DNA of 64,000 nt. Origin: Grifola frondosa (Eukaryota > Basidiomycota > Agaricomycetes > Polyporales > Grifolaceae). The stretch spans positions 2,232,001 through 2,296,000 of the forward strand of contig LUGG01000002.1 of assembly GCA_001683735.1 (NCBI GenBank). The letters run 5' to 3'. The translations under genes and the position numbers were made by a program. The notes below the pieces were generated by a model that saw only the letters and a list, made by a program, of their open reading frames with translations, was not told where the DNA came from and made no database searches. Positions 35,139 to 49,566 of the stretch are shown here, one piece after another (the first letter of the stretch is position 1; the number at the start of each line of letters is the position of its first letter).

Positions 35139-36489
35139 ATGCCCATCCCTGTATTCCCTCCCGAACTACACGACACGATCATTGACCACCTCTGGGACGA
35201 TCCCATTGCGTTGATAGCCTGTAGTCTCACCTGTCGTTCCTGGGTTCCCACAACTCGCGTGCATCTCTTTTACTCCGTGGAGTTGCTTTCTGTTGATGAT
35301 TGTGACCGCTTTGAGGCGCTATTGGATAGCTCAGTCTATCCCAATGGAGTCGCCGACTATTGTCAAAAATTGTCCATCTTTGGTGGCGAGTTTCGTAATG
35401 GCCGCTTCAATTTTGTGTCCACATGCGCTCAATTCATATCGAGAGTTCAAAGCCACTTTTCGAGGAGATTGCAGATTTTGAATTCGGGGGACGGTTGGAT
35501 CCACAATCGTTTGCCGCGGATTTTGACGAAGCTTCATAAACTTGCAGCGCTCAATATGATCTGTGTTCGTTGGCACAGTCTCTCTGCGATGCTAATGTAC
35601 TCAGCTTCATCCACCATCGCCGTCCACGCTCTCCACCTCACTCACGTATTTTTTGCGGAATCCAATGATTTCTTCCGGCTGGTTGCAGCGTTCCCTAGGC
35701 TCACCGATCTATCCCTTACCGCCGTGTACTGGACTCGACTATCATCGCAACCATCCAGTTCTATCTGCTTGCCATGGGGAAACAATAGCGTCATCCTTCA
35801 TAAGTTGGATGTCAGCACAGACTTCACGTCGACGGTTTTGGAATGGCTGACAAGGTCTTCATTCAAACTACGACCTCACTTCCTTTTTTTGAAATGGACC
35901 CACAAGCCGAAGGATAATGCCGTGTTGAGGTACATTCTTCGAGAGGCTGGAACGTCTCTCCGGACACTGAGGCTCTGTGGTGAATATGACACTTTTCATG
36001 GCCAAAGTGAGTCGTATCATTTGTGAGGGTTCAATCATGATTATAGATATTTTCGCAGTGATTTCCAGCACCAGCTCGACAGCGGATTCTCTTCTCTCAT
36101 GCAACACCCAACTTCATGCTTTGTTCCTCTATCATGCTCTATGCGACTTCACAAAGCTATCTGGAGATGTCACGTCCACGAGTGCGCTCCCCTGGATCTC
36201 GTTCGTACTTTCCCGCCTCAACTCCACGAGTCTTCGACAACTGGACATTATATTCACCACCGACACGGTCGTTGATCGCATTGTTGCCTGGGGTTGGGCC
36301 GAATTAGATGACGTTCTATCACATCTCGTGACGAAGGTACCGGAGCTCATCATATCTATATATCTGGAAAGCTTCTTGGGGGGACAGGCTGTTTCACGCT
36401 CAGGAGGCGTTCAAGCTCATAAAGGCGTCTCTGCGCAGGACAAGAATGAGACTCAGAACGAGACGAGGTCATCTGCACCTGAAGTGTAG
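35139..36489 (+). CDS. F-box protein (Agaricomycete LPPELH family)
   Basis: The ATG at 35139 begins MPIPVFPPELHDTIIDHL, and the F-box motif continues ACSLTCRSWVP. This N-terminal domain binds Skp1 in SCF ubiquitin ligases in known F-box proteins. The rest is a leucine-rich, repeat-like region of about 390 residues with segments such as FPRLTDLSL and GTSLRTLRL. One intron (36007-36046) joins the two exons in phase 1. The frame is otherwise uninterrupted to the stop at 36487, making this the intact member of the three F-box genes in the window. It is convergent with the GH1 gene, 206 bp away. Confidence 0.85.
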
Positions 36490-36694
36490 GGTTTACAAAG
36501 AAGAGCGAGTGCCAGAAGATGAGCCTTACGCGACGGAAATCCTTTGAATTCATCATATTCTTACGAATATCATCATAAACCCTGTACAATCGCGCTAATT
36601 GTTAATTCTTCACTTCACATTTTCCCCGCAATGTACTCCGTGAACCACTAGACAATCAGAGAGCGATGAGGGGCGAAGTGCCAGCACCATGATA

Positions 36695-39063
<2,369 letters not shown>

Positions 39064-39791
39064 GGTAATGCTCGAATAGAGACAGAACAGTGGTTATTTA
39101 TGTGATAGAGTGGTCAACGTTCATGCGGGCATATGCACATGAGAGAATCGAATGGCCAGGTCAAGCTGGAGAACGTCAGACGACGTATGGATAAAAATCC
39201 ATGTTTCCAGGGCGGAAAAAACCATTCGGAGCAGCAAGCTTCTCGGTCAGAAAGCAGATAGACAAACCAAGTCTTACGACCGCCGTAAATATCAACCTTC
39301 GGTCTCATTGGAACCAATATTAGCAAGTTCTCCCAACCAACAGGATCAAGACGAGTTCAACTCATGACTCCGTCCATATAAGATCGAATCGGAGAGATCT
39401 GAAGGCGATGATCATAAAAACGTTCAACCTGCCATCATACGGTTCGAGAGGACGACGACGACAGGCACTTACGATAGAGTCAAGCTTCAACTTTACTTAC
39501 TTCGCAACACCAGGCCATTCGCAGCAACGATAGTGGTGTGATGTGTGAATATGTGAGTATAAACAAATATTATCTATCAGGTCTATGTGAGAATGGGTGA
39601 GCGGTGATATAACTGCAGACCAAAATTACCACTTACCTAGCGATTGCTGAATAACATCCATCTTGCACCCTCATACACTGCTCCTATACTGGGCAATGTC
39701 TTCCTCCTTCTACCCGCCGCGGGCTTCCCGTCAGGAGCGCCAACGACTGTCCCATGTCCAGTCAGCAGATCCTGGGGATCAACCGATTATA
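39064..39791. other. intergenic between divergent GH1 promoter and OXLD1-like 3' end
   Basis: No coding motif was recognised. The minus-strand GH1 promoter lies here. Confidence 0.5.
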
Positions 39792-40588
39792 CTAACTCTC
39801 GCTCTGCTTTGCGCGCTCCTTCTTTTCTTTCAACGCCCTCTCCAGCTCCTCGAAAGCGTCTAAAATCGCATTTGTCTGTTTCTTATTTGGTTTTCTCTCT
39901 GTCTCCTTGTGATGGCGAATATTTGTTGGCCAATCATCCTCTGGGATGCCACGGATGTCGAGAGAGCCGCGCAGACTTTCAACGGCCTTGTTATAGTCCT
40001 CGAGAGCTTCTGCATATAGATCGTACACGCATATCGCACAGCCGGACATGCAGCATTCTGGCAGTATCAGTACAATAAGCAACGTCCTACTGAACTCAGT
40101 ACCGATAACGAAAACATACCGTCACCCTCCGGGGGTTTCGGCTCCTCGGGAACCACAAACCCCTTGAATGTCTGGGGTCTATGTTGGCCTCCTGCCAGAA
40201 CTTGGGTAGGAGAATGATCATCCGTAGCGTAGGGCACCGCCGTGCCTACCTCATCCACCAACTGCGTGATATCACGGCCATACTGCGTCTTCCCACGTAA
40301 GGACCGCTCGAGGCGAGTATAGCGCGCCGACAAATTCTGCCCGCCGCGTGATGGATGTTTCATTTGGTTGATTGCTCGCGCAGAAGGTACGGGTATGGGC
40401 GCAGTAGTGACATAGCGTGCTATTGCTGCCAAACGGGGCGACTTGCATGAGATGGAGGGGGAAGGAACGATGATAGCCGAAGTGGAAGGAACATCTACAA
40501 TACGTGTGCATATTGTATACAAACTTGCCGAGAAAGAGAGAACGAAATCGGTTTTGGAACTCCTCCACGTGCTTTTATCGCCGCCCAC
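39792..40588 (-). CDS. oxidoreductase-like domain protein (OXLD1 type), start unresolved
   Basis: The intron 40058-40119 joins PEEPKPPEGD to ECCMSGCAICVYDLYAEAL, the cysteine signature of the Oxidored-like domain, followed by GIPEDDWP and a lysine-rich coiled-coil tail (EELERALKEKKERAKQ) ending at 39792. Family members are small mitochondrial proteins of unclear biochemical role. The N-terminus is rich in Arg, Ser and Ala (AAIARYVTTAPIPVPSARA), fitting a mitochondrial presequence. The frame stays open to about 40588 with no upstream ATG, so the true first exon or Met is unresolved. The gene is divergent from CSN5, with at most about 60 bp between reading frames. Confidence 0.75.
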
Positions 40589-40647
40589 AAAGGCAATAGA
40601 TTCTCACACTCCTTGTCCCACCACACTCGGTCCTGTCCAGAGTGGCG

Positions 40648-42411
40648 ATGGCGTCCTCATCGTCCAATACAGCATTGAAGACCTTTTCCCTTGCGAATGA
40701 TGTCCTTGATATATCTCCGCAAGATGAAATATACAGATATGACCCAGAGGAGCATAGAAAGCTCAACAGAGAGCAACCGTGGACCCGCGAGTGAGTTCTA
40801 CTACTATCCTTGTGTATTCTGTTTGCTTAAGCATGAGGTATTCAAATCGCTTTCGCGATGTTCTCTTTATGGTCTGGATTCTTCTGTGTGGTTGATTCTG
40901 TGCATCAACAATGTGCTGCTTTCATCGCGTATACTGAACGATCTGCGGCGTCTCCTAGTCCGCACTACTTCAAAGTCTGCAAAATCTCTGCCGTCGCACT
41001 TATCAAGATGGTATGGTTCCCTCATCTCCTTCTGTTCCTTCCGATATATCTGGTCATGTCACATTTGCGTTAATTGCCTGTTCATTGTAGGTGATACATG
41101 CGCGATCAGGCGTCCCTTACGAGATTATGGGGCTTATGCAGGGGAAGGTAATTGGGAATGCGTTAGTGATCGTCGACTCCTTTGCACTTCCCGTTCAAGG
41201 GACAGAGACACGTGTCAACGCTGCAAGCGAGGCGAATGAGTATATGGTGCAGTACATCCAAGGCAGCGAGCGGGTGCGTGCCTCCTACAATTGCCCGCTG
41301 CAGCGCCAGTTAATGAGACCGACCGGCTGATCCAATAGGTATCAAGGTTGGAAAACGCTGTGGGATGGTATCACTCGCACCCTGGTTATGGTTGTTGGCT
41401 CTCCGGCATTGATGTGAATACGCAAATGCAGAACCAGAGGTTCCAAGATCCGTTCGTTGCGGTGGTCGTATGTCGTCCATCTGTCATCCATTCTGACAGA
41501 ACCAATGTTCATGTCTCTTTTCTCTTCCTCGTATTGGCAGATTGACCCTAACCGCACCATCTCTGCCGGCAAAGTCGACATCGGCGCCTTTCGGACGTAC
41601 CCAGAGTCATACACGCCGCCCGACGCCGCAGCATCTGAGTATCAGTCGATTCCATTGAACAAGATTGAAGACTTTGGTGTACATGCCAACCAATACTATC
41701 CACTGGAAGTGCAGATCTTTCGCTCGAGCCTGGACGCTGAGCTACTCGGGCTGCTATGGAACAAGTACTGGGTGAATACCCTCAGCCAGAGCGCTCTAAT
41801 CTCGGTAGGTGCCAAGGAGCGTTGGTGTCTACGATAGAGCTGATTGATGGCCTCTCTTAGAACCGAGCCTACGCAGCCTCACAGCTGGCAGATCTTCACC
41901 AGAAATTGTCGAAGGCTCAGACATCGATAGCGAATACCCGCGCTGCGGTACCTACGCTGAGGGATGACAAGTCCAAGGTATGTTCGCGATATTCTGAACT
42001 TCTGAACTTTTGCGGGATTCACATATGCAATTAGCTACTGCAGAAAGAGGAGAAGAAGAAAGAGGATGCAAATCAACTTGCGAAGAGCGTCAGGGATAGG
42101 TGCGCTCTTTTCAACTCTTATGGGAAGTCGTATTGTGGTTGACGTACATGTATTACAGCGAGAAGATAGCGATGGAAGCGCAGCACGGATTGATTGCGCA
42201 AGTTCTAAAAGATGTGATATTTTCTTTGCGACCTGGCGCAGGACAGCAGGGTGCGGCAGCCGTCGATGAGATTGTAGACACCAAATGGCCATCGGTTAGG
42301 GAGTGTATTTTTCACGTGTATTTGATCCTTGCAACATCGTTCGTCTGTGTAACTACTAGTCGGTTCGTCACTATCTTCACGCTTTGCCCCAGAAATCATC
42401 GCCGCAAGTGA
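40648..42411 (+). CDS. CSN5: COP9 signalosome subunit 5 (JAMM deneddylase)
   Basis: The ATG at 40648 begins [13 protein letters not shown]. Introns lie at 40791-40958, 41011-41090, 41274-41338, 41468-41540, 41805-41860, 41978-42034 and about 42101-42158. They rejoin [48 protein letters not shown] and the metalloprotease motif [17 protein letters not shown], with the zinc ligands His, His and Asp all present. CSN5 removes Nedd8 from cullins in the COP9 signalosome. The C-terminal helix region reads [18 protein letters not shown]. The last 40 residues before the stop at 42409 are less family-like, and another intron may be missed there. No frameshift was found. Confidence 0.93.
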
Positions 42412-42854
42412 TTGATTATGGGCACATGTGGGCGCTTGTAGACCCCCGTAAGGATTACTTCTAAAATTGGCAGGTCTCGATAGAGCGTCTCTGCTTTTAA
42501 CCATGTCTTTGCGCTAGGCTCGCTAGCCAGCCTCTATATGCGGAAGACAGTCGTTCCTCTGCATATCTTTGCGCTAGCACCTGTCAGTTACAAAAATGAC
42601 TGTGCGATTGGGGCGATATCTCTCATTAGGCTGCAGCGTAGATTATTGTCGCAAAGAAGACAATATGTTGCCATTTTCGTCCTCGCAACGCAGTGCCACC
42701 CTAACACGCCGCATGGATTCTTCTCGAAGTAAGGGATGTCTTACGCCTCTATCTATCATTAATTTTGAAACTTATGTACATATTTTGGGGTGCAGCATCG
42801 CGGGGTATCATACAAACAAACAAAACAGACTATAAATGCCGGTCTGTGCTTCAC

Positions 42855-43900
42855 TTGCATGCCCCAACTCCCAATGATTGTGCTCTGGCCGGCACTAGGT
42901 ATACTCCTACTCGCTCTCAGAATGGTACGCTACTACAACTATGCCCGTTCTCTCGCCCTTCACGCTGCCAAATTGTGTTCGTCCGCCCCATGCGCCACCA
43001 TCCGCAGTAAGCGAAATACCAAGACTGACGCACCTTTGAACGTCTTAAATGAGGACATAATTATGCAAGACGTCATCCAGGTCCGCCTGTTGCCTCGCGA
43101 TCTTATTCGCTAGTGGTCTGATACTTTTGCGCGACATAGAACCGCCGCATGTTGCCGCTCGCGAATGGTTGGACACCTTCCGATCCTGGAGTTACGATTG
43201 CCGGATCTCTCGTCAGTCTTCAAGATCTATGCAATGCCTTCCAATCCCTATCTTTGCATGAACCCATCACCACCGTATCCTACCCTGACCCGACCCATGT
43301 TGCACTTTTCGATGTGGAGATGAGAGATGCAGAGGACGATATTGATCATCCTATGGAGGATATAGAAGAATACCCCACAGCATCGAACACCTGGAGCACC
43401 TTTCCCTCCGTTACCCCCAGTCTTACGTGCACTATCTCCCTCCACACGCATCCTCACGGTTTACGCCGCGGGATCCGCCAACGTGGTGGCGACCGTAGCT
43501 GCCCATATTCTTCTCTCTAAGACGGTAGCCGCATTCATAAACGTCGCCACAGAACACAATCACGGAAAATTTGCGCTCCTCGGTCCGCCGACACTTCCGG
43601 GATGGCATGGACACTTCATTTCGGGCAACAGAGGAACACTCGAATTGACCCCATGGAAAACTCTCTCCTCAAGCATCCATCGCTGATCGCTCGTCATGTA
43701 AGGCACCATGCCTACCGGTACAAATTCGCCGATCTACTTGGAGCGACGCGTTCAGCAGTTTCATTGAGGCCTTTTCCTCGGCTTCATTTATCTCTCCAAA
43801 GCTGTCCTCGTATATCTGGCTGGCGAGTAAGTGAAACGACCCTACTTAACGCGCACACGTATAGCTCACGGCCACTGTCTAGGTAGTTATTTTTTTCTGT
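42855..43900 (+). CDS. possible hypothetical gene
   Basis: Open segments with coding-like composition occur in succession: a short hydrophobic start (MPQLPMIVLWPALGILLL) at 42858-43113, an acidic stretch with VEMRDAEDDIDHPMEDIEE at 43150-43440, and TVAAFINVATEHNHG at 43510-43690. They cannot be joined with certainty and no family was recognised. One membrane-anchored protein with introns is possible, but so is chance. Confidence 0.25.
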
Positions 43901-44150
43901 GGGCAAAGCCCATGGATATGGCACGATTTGGTCGTCTTCTAAGCTGCACACGCGAATACACATGTCATGTGATCGCGTTTCGCGTGTGATTGTCTGAGAA
44001 AGGAAAGCTCAGCGCTGGTTGTCTTTGTATCTGCCGTCGTCGTGGGCGGTGTCCAAGGCGCCCTTGGCTATCTGCACCTTCCATTCCCGTCCGACTACGT
44101 CCCTGTAGGTCTTTGTATTTATACTTACGCTTTGAGGTAACAAGAGCACT

Positions 44151-44158
44151 TATATAAA
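44151..44158 (+). promoter_or_regulatory. TATA box of the S1/P1 nuclease gene
   Basis: TATATAAA lies 44 bp upstream of the ATG at 44202, a spacing consistent with a short 5' untranslated region in fungi. Confidence 0.5.
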
Positions 44159-44201
44159 CCTCTGCACAACAGCTATCTCTCCTTCATCCACCCTCCACAA
44201 C

Positions 44202-45416
44202 ATGCGACTCTTTCCAATCAATGAATGCACTCCCTTTGTCGTCGTCGCGGCTGCTGCATTATCTACGCTTCCAACCGCATTTGCATGGGGAGCCGCGGGT
44301 CACGAGATAGTCGCCACCATCGCCCAAATTCACCTCCAACCCCCCGTACTCTCTCTGCTCTGCGACATCCTGTATCCCGCTTCTGACATATCCTCGGATG
44401 GTCTGTCTTCTGCGTCCCCTCCCTGCTATCTGGCTTCCATTGCCGCTTGGGCTGACCGCATCCGCTCTCAGCCTGCATACCGATACACCGCACCGCTTCA
44501 TTACATAAATGCCTTGGATGACGCCCCGCCAGATACTTGTCCTTTCCCCGGTTCACGCGGCTGGGCTGGACGCCCTACAGGAAATGTCCTCGCTGCCGTG
44601 CAGAACGTCACTGGAGTTCTGCGCGACTTTGCCCGCGGAGAGCGCGGGGTAGGAGCTGCTGAGGAGGCACTCAAATTCTTGGTGCATTGGGTTGGAGACA
44701 TGCACATGCCTTTGCATCTCAGTGGGAGAGAAAAGGGCGGCAATGGTGTCAGAGTATTGTTTGATGGACGAGTCACTAGTGAGTATTCCTCCCTACTTTG
44801 TGCAGTATTGATCGCCAATAATCTGCGATTGTTCTTACAGACCTACATTCCGTTTGGGACAGCCTTCTGATCGCGCAGGCACTGCGCACTATCCCCTCGA
44901 ATTATACCCACCCCCTCCATGGAGATGCCGCTGTCACCGTCGAGCCACATCTTCGTGGTGCGATCTACGACCCATATGTACGCCGCATCATGCACGAAGG
45001 CTTTTCACCGTCCGGGAGGTTTGCAGATTCGAGTGACGGTTGGCTCACGTGCCCCCAACCCGAGTCCGAGCCGGAGATTAGTATGCTCGAGCGTGCACAG
45101 GCTCTTTTTGGCATAGGAGCACACGCGACGAGCGGCCGCCAGTGGGATGATGCGGTGCTCTGCCCGTACGCGTGGGCGCGCCCCATCCACGAGCTCAATT
45201 GCGCGTTCCCCCTGTGGCCCCACGAGCTCGATCAAGGACATGATTTCAGCCTCGCGGGCGCCCAAGGCCCCACCCGGATCTGCTCGAGCTTGATACGCCT
45301 GCATATGCGGGACGTGTGCGTGAGGGATGGGTTGTGGAGCGTTTACTTGCGATGGCGGGGTGCGGCTCGCGGGAGTGCTGAACGAGGTGTTTGAGGAAAT
45401 GACTGAGGCGCGATGA
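44202..45416 (+). pseudogene. S1/P1-type secreted nuclease, two 3' frameshifts
   Basis: The ATG at 44202 encodes a 28-residue signal peptide. The mature protein starts WGAAGHE, giving the N-terminal Trp and first His that bind zinc in this family. Further ligand segments are present: AAWADR, PLHYIN, HWVGDMHMPLH and, after intron 44779-44840, NLHSVWD. The enzyme would degrade single-stranded nucleic acid outside the cell. The C-terminal part needs one frame change near 45260 to reach LDTPAYAGRVREGW and another in the G run near 45359 to reach VRLAGVLNEVF. The family-like stop is then at 45414. As read, the product would be truncated or have an abnormal tail, but all zinc ligands lie before the breaks. 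Confidence 0.87.
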
Positions 45417-46323
45417 CTTGATGAAGGAGCGTGGTTTTCTACGAGGTCGAGTCACCATCAGAACTCCAGACTATTTTGTATGATTAACTTGTTGTAATTT
45501 CACGGGTGGCTGTCTGTTAGACCACTTTAAGCGTGCGCGCGTCCTCGATATGGTCGACGACTTGTGCATCCAGTTCCAACGGAAATCGGATAGATAAGAG
45601 CTTGCATGGTCATGTTTCTGACTTGAGATCATTCGTGGCAGAGATATTAGCTATAGCCATAGAGGTACGTTCAACACACGTACATGAAGAGCTAGCGCTG
45701 CACCACCCAGATAGCATTGAGATTCTTCCGGAGTGTGCGCCTTTGTCTATCTCTGTGGTAGTGGTAGTGGTAGTGGGATAATTATCGCGGTCGCACTTAA
45801 GAAATACCGACTGCACGCGTGTCGTTAAAGCTTTTCTCGGCAAGTCTGCAATGATGGGAAAACAGGCGTACCGTTCTCTTAGAATGAATGAAGTATATTG
45901 GACCAAATAGTGCTTATTTGCCCACCTTGCGCCAATTTCGGTGACGGTTATTGTCGTGCTCGTATATTTCCTGGTGAAGTTACTTTGGTTATGATCACTC
46001 ATGTATTGGCCTTTGATATCTGATATCCCGTGGTGGTTTCTATGCCAGCCTCTATTGCCTTCATTGTATATTTTATGTTGGCTCAGAATGCTGAGAACCA
46101 CTTTCTTTCCATGTCTGAATTCGTTGGTTGTCCATTGTCAATGTGTAAACAAAACACGGCCACGTGATCGCGTTGACTTTGTTGACGCGACACGGGTAAC
46201 AAACTGTGACCGCTCATAAACCCAACTACGCTTGATCATCGACCCTCATAACCCCCAGATCCTTTTCCTCTGAGTACTTAACTTTGTCCTCTGCTCTTCA
46301 TTAACGAGCCATTCGTCTTGACA
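45417..46323. other. intergenic with GTAGTG microsatellite
   Basis: No gene was recognised. A short run of about four GTAGTG-type units lies near 45755-45777. The end of the region is the 5' flank of the next gene. Confidence 0.5.
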
Positions 46324-47928
46324 ATGCCAAAACGTCCCCGAGACATCTTCGACACTCCTGGGTCCTCTTCTTCCCCTCTGCCAACTTCCAAACGAGCACG
46401 CTTCCTCTCTACAGCACCACTCAAGTCCTCATCATCCATCTCTACACCTGCATCGACACCATACTCTTATCTCCGCACTCCATTCTCCATCCCCTCCGAC
46501 TCGCCGACGAATCCATTCGGCCTCAAACGCGCTCTCCTTGCGCTCACTCTTCCGCGAGAGACAGGCTTCGGCAAACATCTCGCACTTCGGTTTCAGTTAG
46601 TTGAAACCACTTCTGGCTCTAAAGGGAAAGGGAAAGCACGCGATCATGAGGACATCTTCCGCATTGTGCAGGTCCCCAAGAACTATTCCTTCCGGCTGCT
46701 TCACATGCTCGTGCTCTTCCTCTTCGCGGCCGATGCGCGGCTGCACGAAAGGCGTCGGACGATCAGGTCGAAGACGGCTTCAGGCAGACTTGGTCCATTG
46801 CGCGTGGTGGGCGGCCCGTCGAAACCCACAACGAGAAAGGTCGACACAAAGGGAAACGATAAAGCAGCACGATCTTCACGTATTCCTGGTTCCTCAGCAC
46901 CTTCCAGCAATTCCACATCCCAGAAAAATAATGCTGGGCATGTCTTCGACGTTTATAAGAACGTTGAACTGTATAGCAACTCCTACAAACCCGGAGTGGT
47001 CAAAACGAAGGCGAGTAAGAGTACATTGTATGCCCGACTCTCAAGTGTGCGCGAGCGTCGTCTGTTCCCCGATATCTATGAGCAGAGCAATGACGGCAGT
47101 GGAGGGGATGAAGAGACAGAAGGAGAGGACGAGGATGATGGGTGGACCTGGGAAGCGGAGGACGACTTTACGCTCAGCCACGTTTGGGTGGACGGCCCAG
47201 ACTTGAAGAAGGGCATCATCTACGTATGTCTTCTTTCCAGACTCATCCGTTTTAGCCGTCTGACCCTCCTGCAGCACCACACACCTACTACCGAGATCCA
47301 CATCACAATAAACCAGACGCGGCTGCCGCCGCGTAAGGGCATCGGGAACAAGCCATTCGTGTTCCGCGCGCACAATCATGCGCATGGCGCAGTACGCGCT
47401 TCCAACCTCGCGAGCACACATGCAAGCATACGCGAGACATGTGAGCAGGGCCCAGACGATCAGGACGGGGAGTACGACGCGAAACACCTAATGCTGTGGA
47501 ACGCTTACAATGCATTCACCGAGTTCCTCGAGCGCGAAACCGAGCGGGAAAGGGCGCTGCGGCGTCCACTGATCTCGCGCGAGTCTTCCCCTGCCGCACC
47601 GTCCTCTTCCCCAACACGCACGCGCCGCGGATCGCCCTTCCCGTTGCTTTTCTCACCTGATTCTAGTCCGGTAGCCTTGTCAAATGTGAGCCTGCAGCCG
47701 GACGCATATACGCTTCCCTTGCAGACGCCGTTCCCCAAGCACCCTGCGCACCGGCGGCGCGTCGCGCGGGCACTGAGGCGCCTCGAAAAGCTCACACAGA
47801 GCGGGCTGGCAGAGATGAGTGGTAGTGAGGCGGAGGAGGTAGATGAGTTGGCCGACGACGGTGCCGAGGAGGAAGAAGTCGGGGCGGATGGAGATTGGGA
47901 TCCGTTTGGGGACGAGGCAGAGCTGTGA
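46324..47928 (+). CDS. conserved hypothetical protein, pRiA4b ORF3-like core suspected
   Basis: The first ATG of a long open frame is at 46324 (MPKRPRDIFDTPGS); the stop is at 47926. An in-frame GT-AG intron of 48 nt at 47225-47272 would remove a poorly conserved-looking segment. The N-terminus is Ser/Pro-rich with KRAR; the C-terminus is acidic and ends GDWDPFGDEAEL. The centre reads IVQVPKNYSFRLLHMLV, then HVFDVY and FTLSHVW. This spacing resembles the beta-rich pRiA4b ORF3-like fold used in some fungal proteins, but the match is from memory and weak. No membrane segment or signal peptide is seen. The frame is intact over 1.6 kb. Confidence 0.7.
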   Translation: MPKRPRDIFDTPGSSSSPLPTSKRARFLSTAPLKSSSSISTPASTPYSYLRTPFSIPSDSPTNPFGLKRALLALTLPRETGFGKHLALRFQLVETTSGSKGKGKARDHEDIFRIVQVPKNYSFRLLHMLVLFLFAADARLHERRRTIRSKTASGRLGPLRVVGGPSKPTTRKVDTKGNDKAARSSRIPGSSAPSSNSTSQKNNAGHVFDVYKNVELYSNSYKPGVVKTKASKSTLYARLSSVRERRLFPDIYEQSNDGSGGDEETEGEDEDDGWTWEAEDDFTLSHVWVDGPDLKKGIIYVCLLSRLIRFSRLTLLQHHTPTTEIHITINQTRLPPRKGIGNKPFVFRAHNHAHGAVRASNLASTHASIRETCEQGPDDQDGEYDAKHLMLWNAYNAFTEFLERETERERALRRPLISRESSPAAPSSSPTRTRRGSPFPLLFSPDSSPVALSNVSLQPDAYTLPLQTPFPKHPAHRRRVARALRRLEKLTQSGLAEMSGSEAEEVDELADDGAEEEEVGADGDWDPFGDEAEL

Positions 47929-48489
47929 TGATCCAGTTGGATCATTGGTAGTCGTGAGCTACGATTGCACTTTGTATCATACTCAATTTGTTGAAAGGAA
48001 CGGCGGGTGGCTGTAAATTTCATTGAGATCTCGTTAACTTGTCCCATATATCAGAGCATGTGTCCGACAGTGTCTTCGGTCTCGCTGACTGCGCCATGAC
48101 TTAGCGTTTGTCATGGTTCGGATAGTTTCCACTCGTTTGGGCGGCCAACGCATAAGTGGTCTCATGGCCGACTGCCGAGAAACGATTAAGGCCAGTGTCA
48201 TCTTGACAACAGGCTGGATCGAAGCACACGACACACTGAAAAGAAAAATCAGATATAAATGCTGGAAATAACGACATTTAATACAAGAGGTATAAAGGAT
48301 ACAAGGACAGAATGGACGGATGTGCGAGTGAGAATAGTGAGTCCAATAAATGATACAAATAAGTAATGATTCGAGCCCAGTGCGCATAGAGGCGACGCCT
48401 AACAGCTGGGATGAGCTGTAAATGAACGTTTGATAAGTGCATGAGATCAAAATAAACGGCAGTAAACTCACAATTTTAAGACAGCAAGA

Positions 48490-49124
48490 TCACGCAAAGA
48501 CGACCAAGAGGACGATGATCAATATGACCAGGAGGAGGACCGACAACGCTAGAAGGCTCCTCTTTGCCCACTTCATCTCACTCCGTCGCATAGATGCGAT
48601 CAATTCCTGCCGCTCCATCTCCGGCTTAGAGGGCTCCCATTCTGCGGGAGCAGCAAGGGGAGTGAGGAGAATCAAAGACCCCAGAATCCAGAATGGAGGG
48701 AACACTGATCAATACAATGGATGAGAATTTGTCAGGACTGAAAGATCACAAAATACGCACGGAAACCAAGCTTGAAGAGATACATCGCCAGCGTGGGCTG
48801 AACTGACACTTGCGTGTACGCAGGGGGTTCCGACGCGCATACGTAAGGCGGGGGATTATCGTGCCGGCTGTCTTGAGTACCCACAAGAGGCCTCGTAGGA
48901 CGAGACGGGTACGTCACACCGAAAAAATCGTCGGCTGGGTCTGTACCCTCGAGCATAGAATGGCGAGCACGAGGAGGATGATTCCTCGTCGAGGGCGGGG
49001 CTACTGGGAGGCCAGCGTCAAAAGATTCAACGCCAATTTGAGACTCTATGTCTGAAGGTGTTCGTTGGGTCCCGGTGTGAAGGGTAGAGAGAACTCTGGA
49101 AAAGATGGAGTTGTTCGAAGACAT
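48490..49124 (-). CDS. paralogous small membrane protein with PY motifs, copy 4
   Basis: The ATG at 49124 begins MSSNNSIFSRVLSTL. The first exon (49124-48761) is polar and carries two PY-type motifs, NPPPY and EPPAY, close to the membrane part; these are the ligands of WW domains such as those of Rsp5/Nedd4 ubiquitin ligases. The phase-1 intron 48705-48760 lies after KLGF at the family position. Exon 2 gives FPPFWILGSLILLTPL (membrane), EWEPSKPEMERQELI, RRSEMKWAKR, and a final membrane segment (LLVILIIVLLVVFA), with the stop at 48490. This is the cleanest copy of the family and the one most like proteins I recall from other Agaricomycetes. Confidence 0.75.
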
Positions 49125-49566
49125 TATGGATCAAGGCTCGCGGATGTCACAGCGGTAGTTGTAGTATGAGAACGTCCGAGACAAGATGCGGATTGCTGAA
49201 GTGCATCTCCCATCCCAAGCATGCTATATAGACTTTCACGATGACGAGAGTCGGATCCATGGAAGCAGATGAAGCAATCCGGATCGCTGCTCGATTGCTG
49301 TTTGATTGCTGCTGGATTGCTCCCAAGTTTGGCAAGTAGACGCCTACGTGACCAAATAGTAGCAAATGAGGACCCACAATCAACGATAGCTCACGTGCCC
49401 ACGACCTGGGCCACTCCCGAGTCCCGGGCTCCGGTTGGTTTCCTGGGGATCACCACTCACTTCTGTGTCAACCTGCCATTTTCATCACAAGGCATCTACG
49501 GTGTAGGTCAGGTCTTTACACCAGTAATCTAGTTTCATCACTCACGAGCAATACACAGTTTGCGAT

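Noticed and set aside
45751..45779. Short GTAGTG repeat as a regulatory element
   Set aside because: It is an ordinary microsatellite with no matching context.
48034..48471. Minus-strand open frame of 145 codons
   Set aside because: It is rich in Ile, Ser and Cys with no motif or splice support, and lies downstream of two genes; treated as chance or 3' untranslated sequence.
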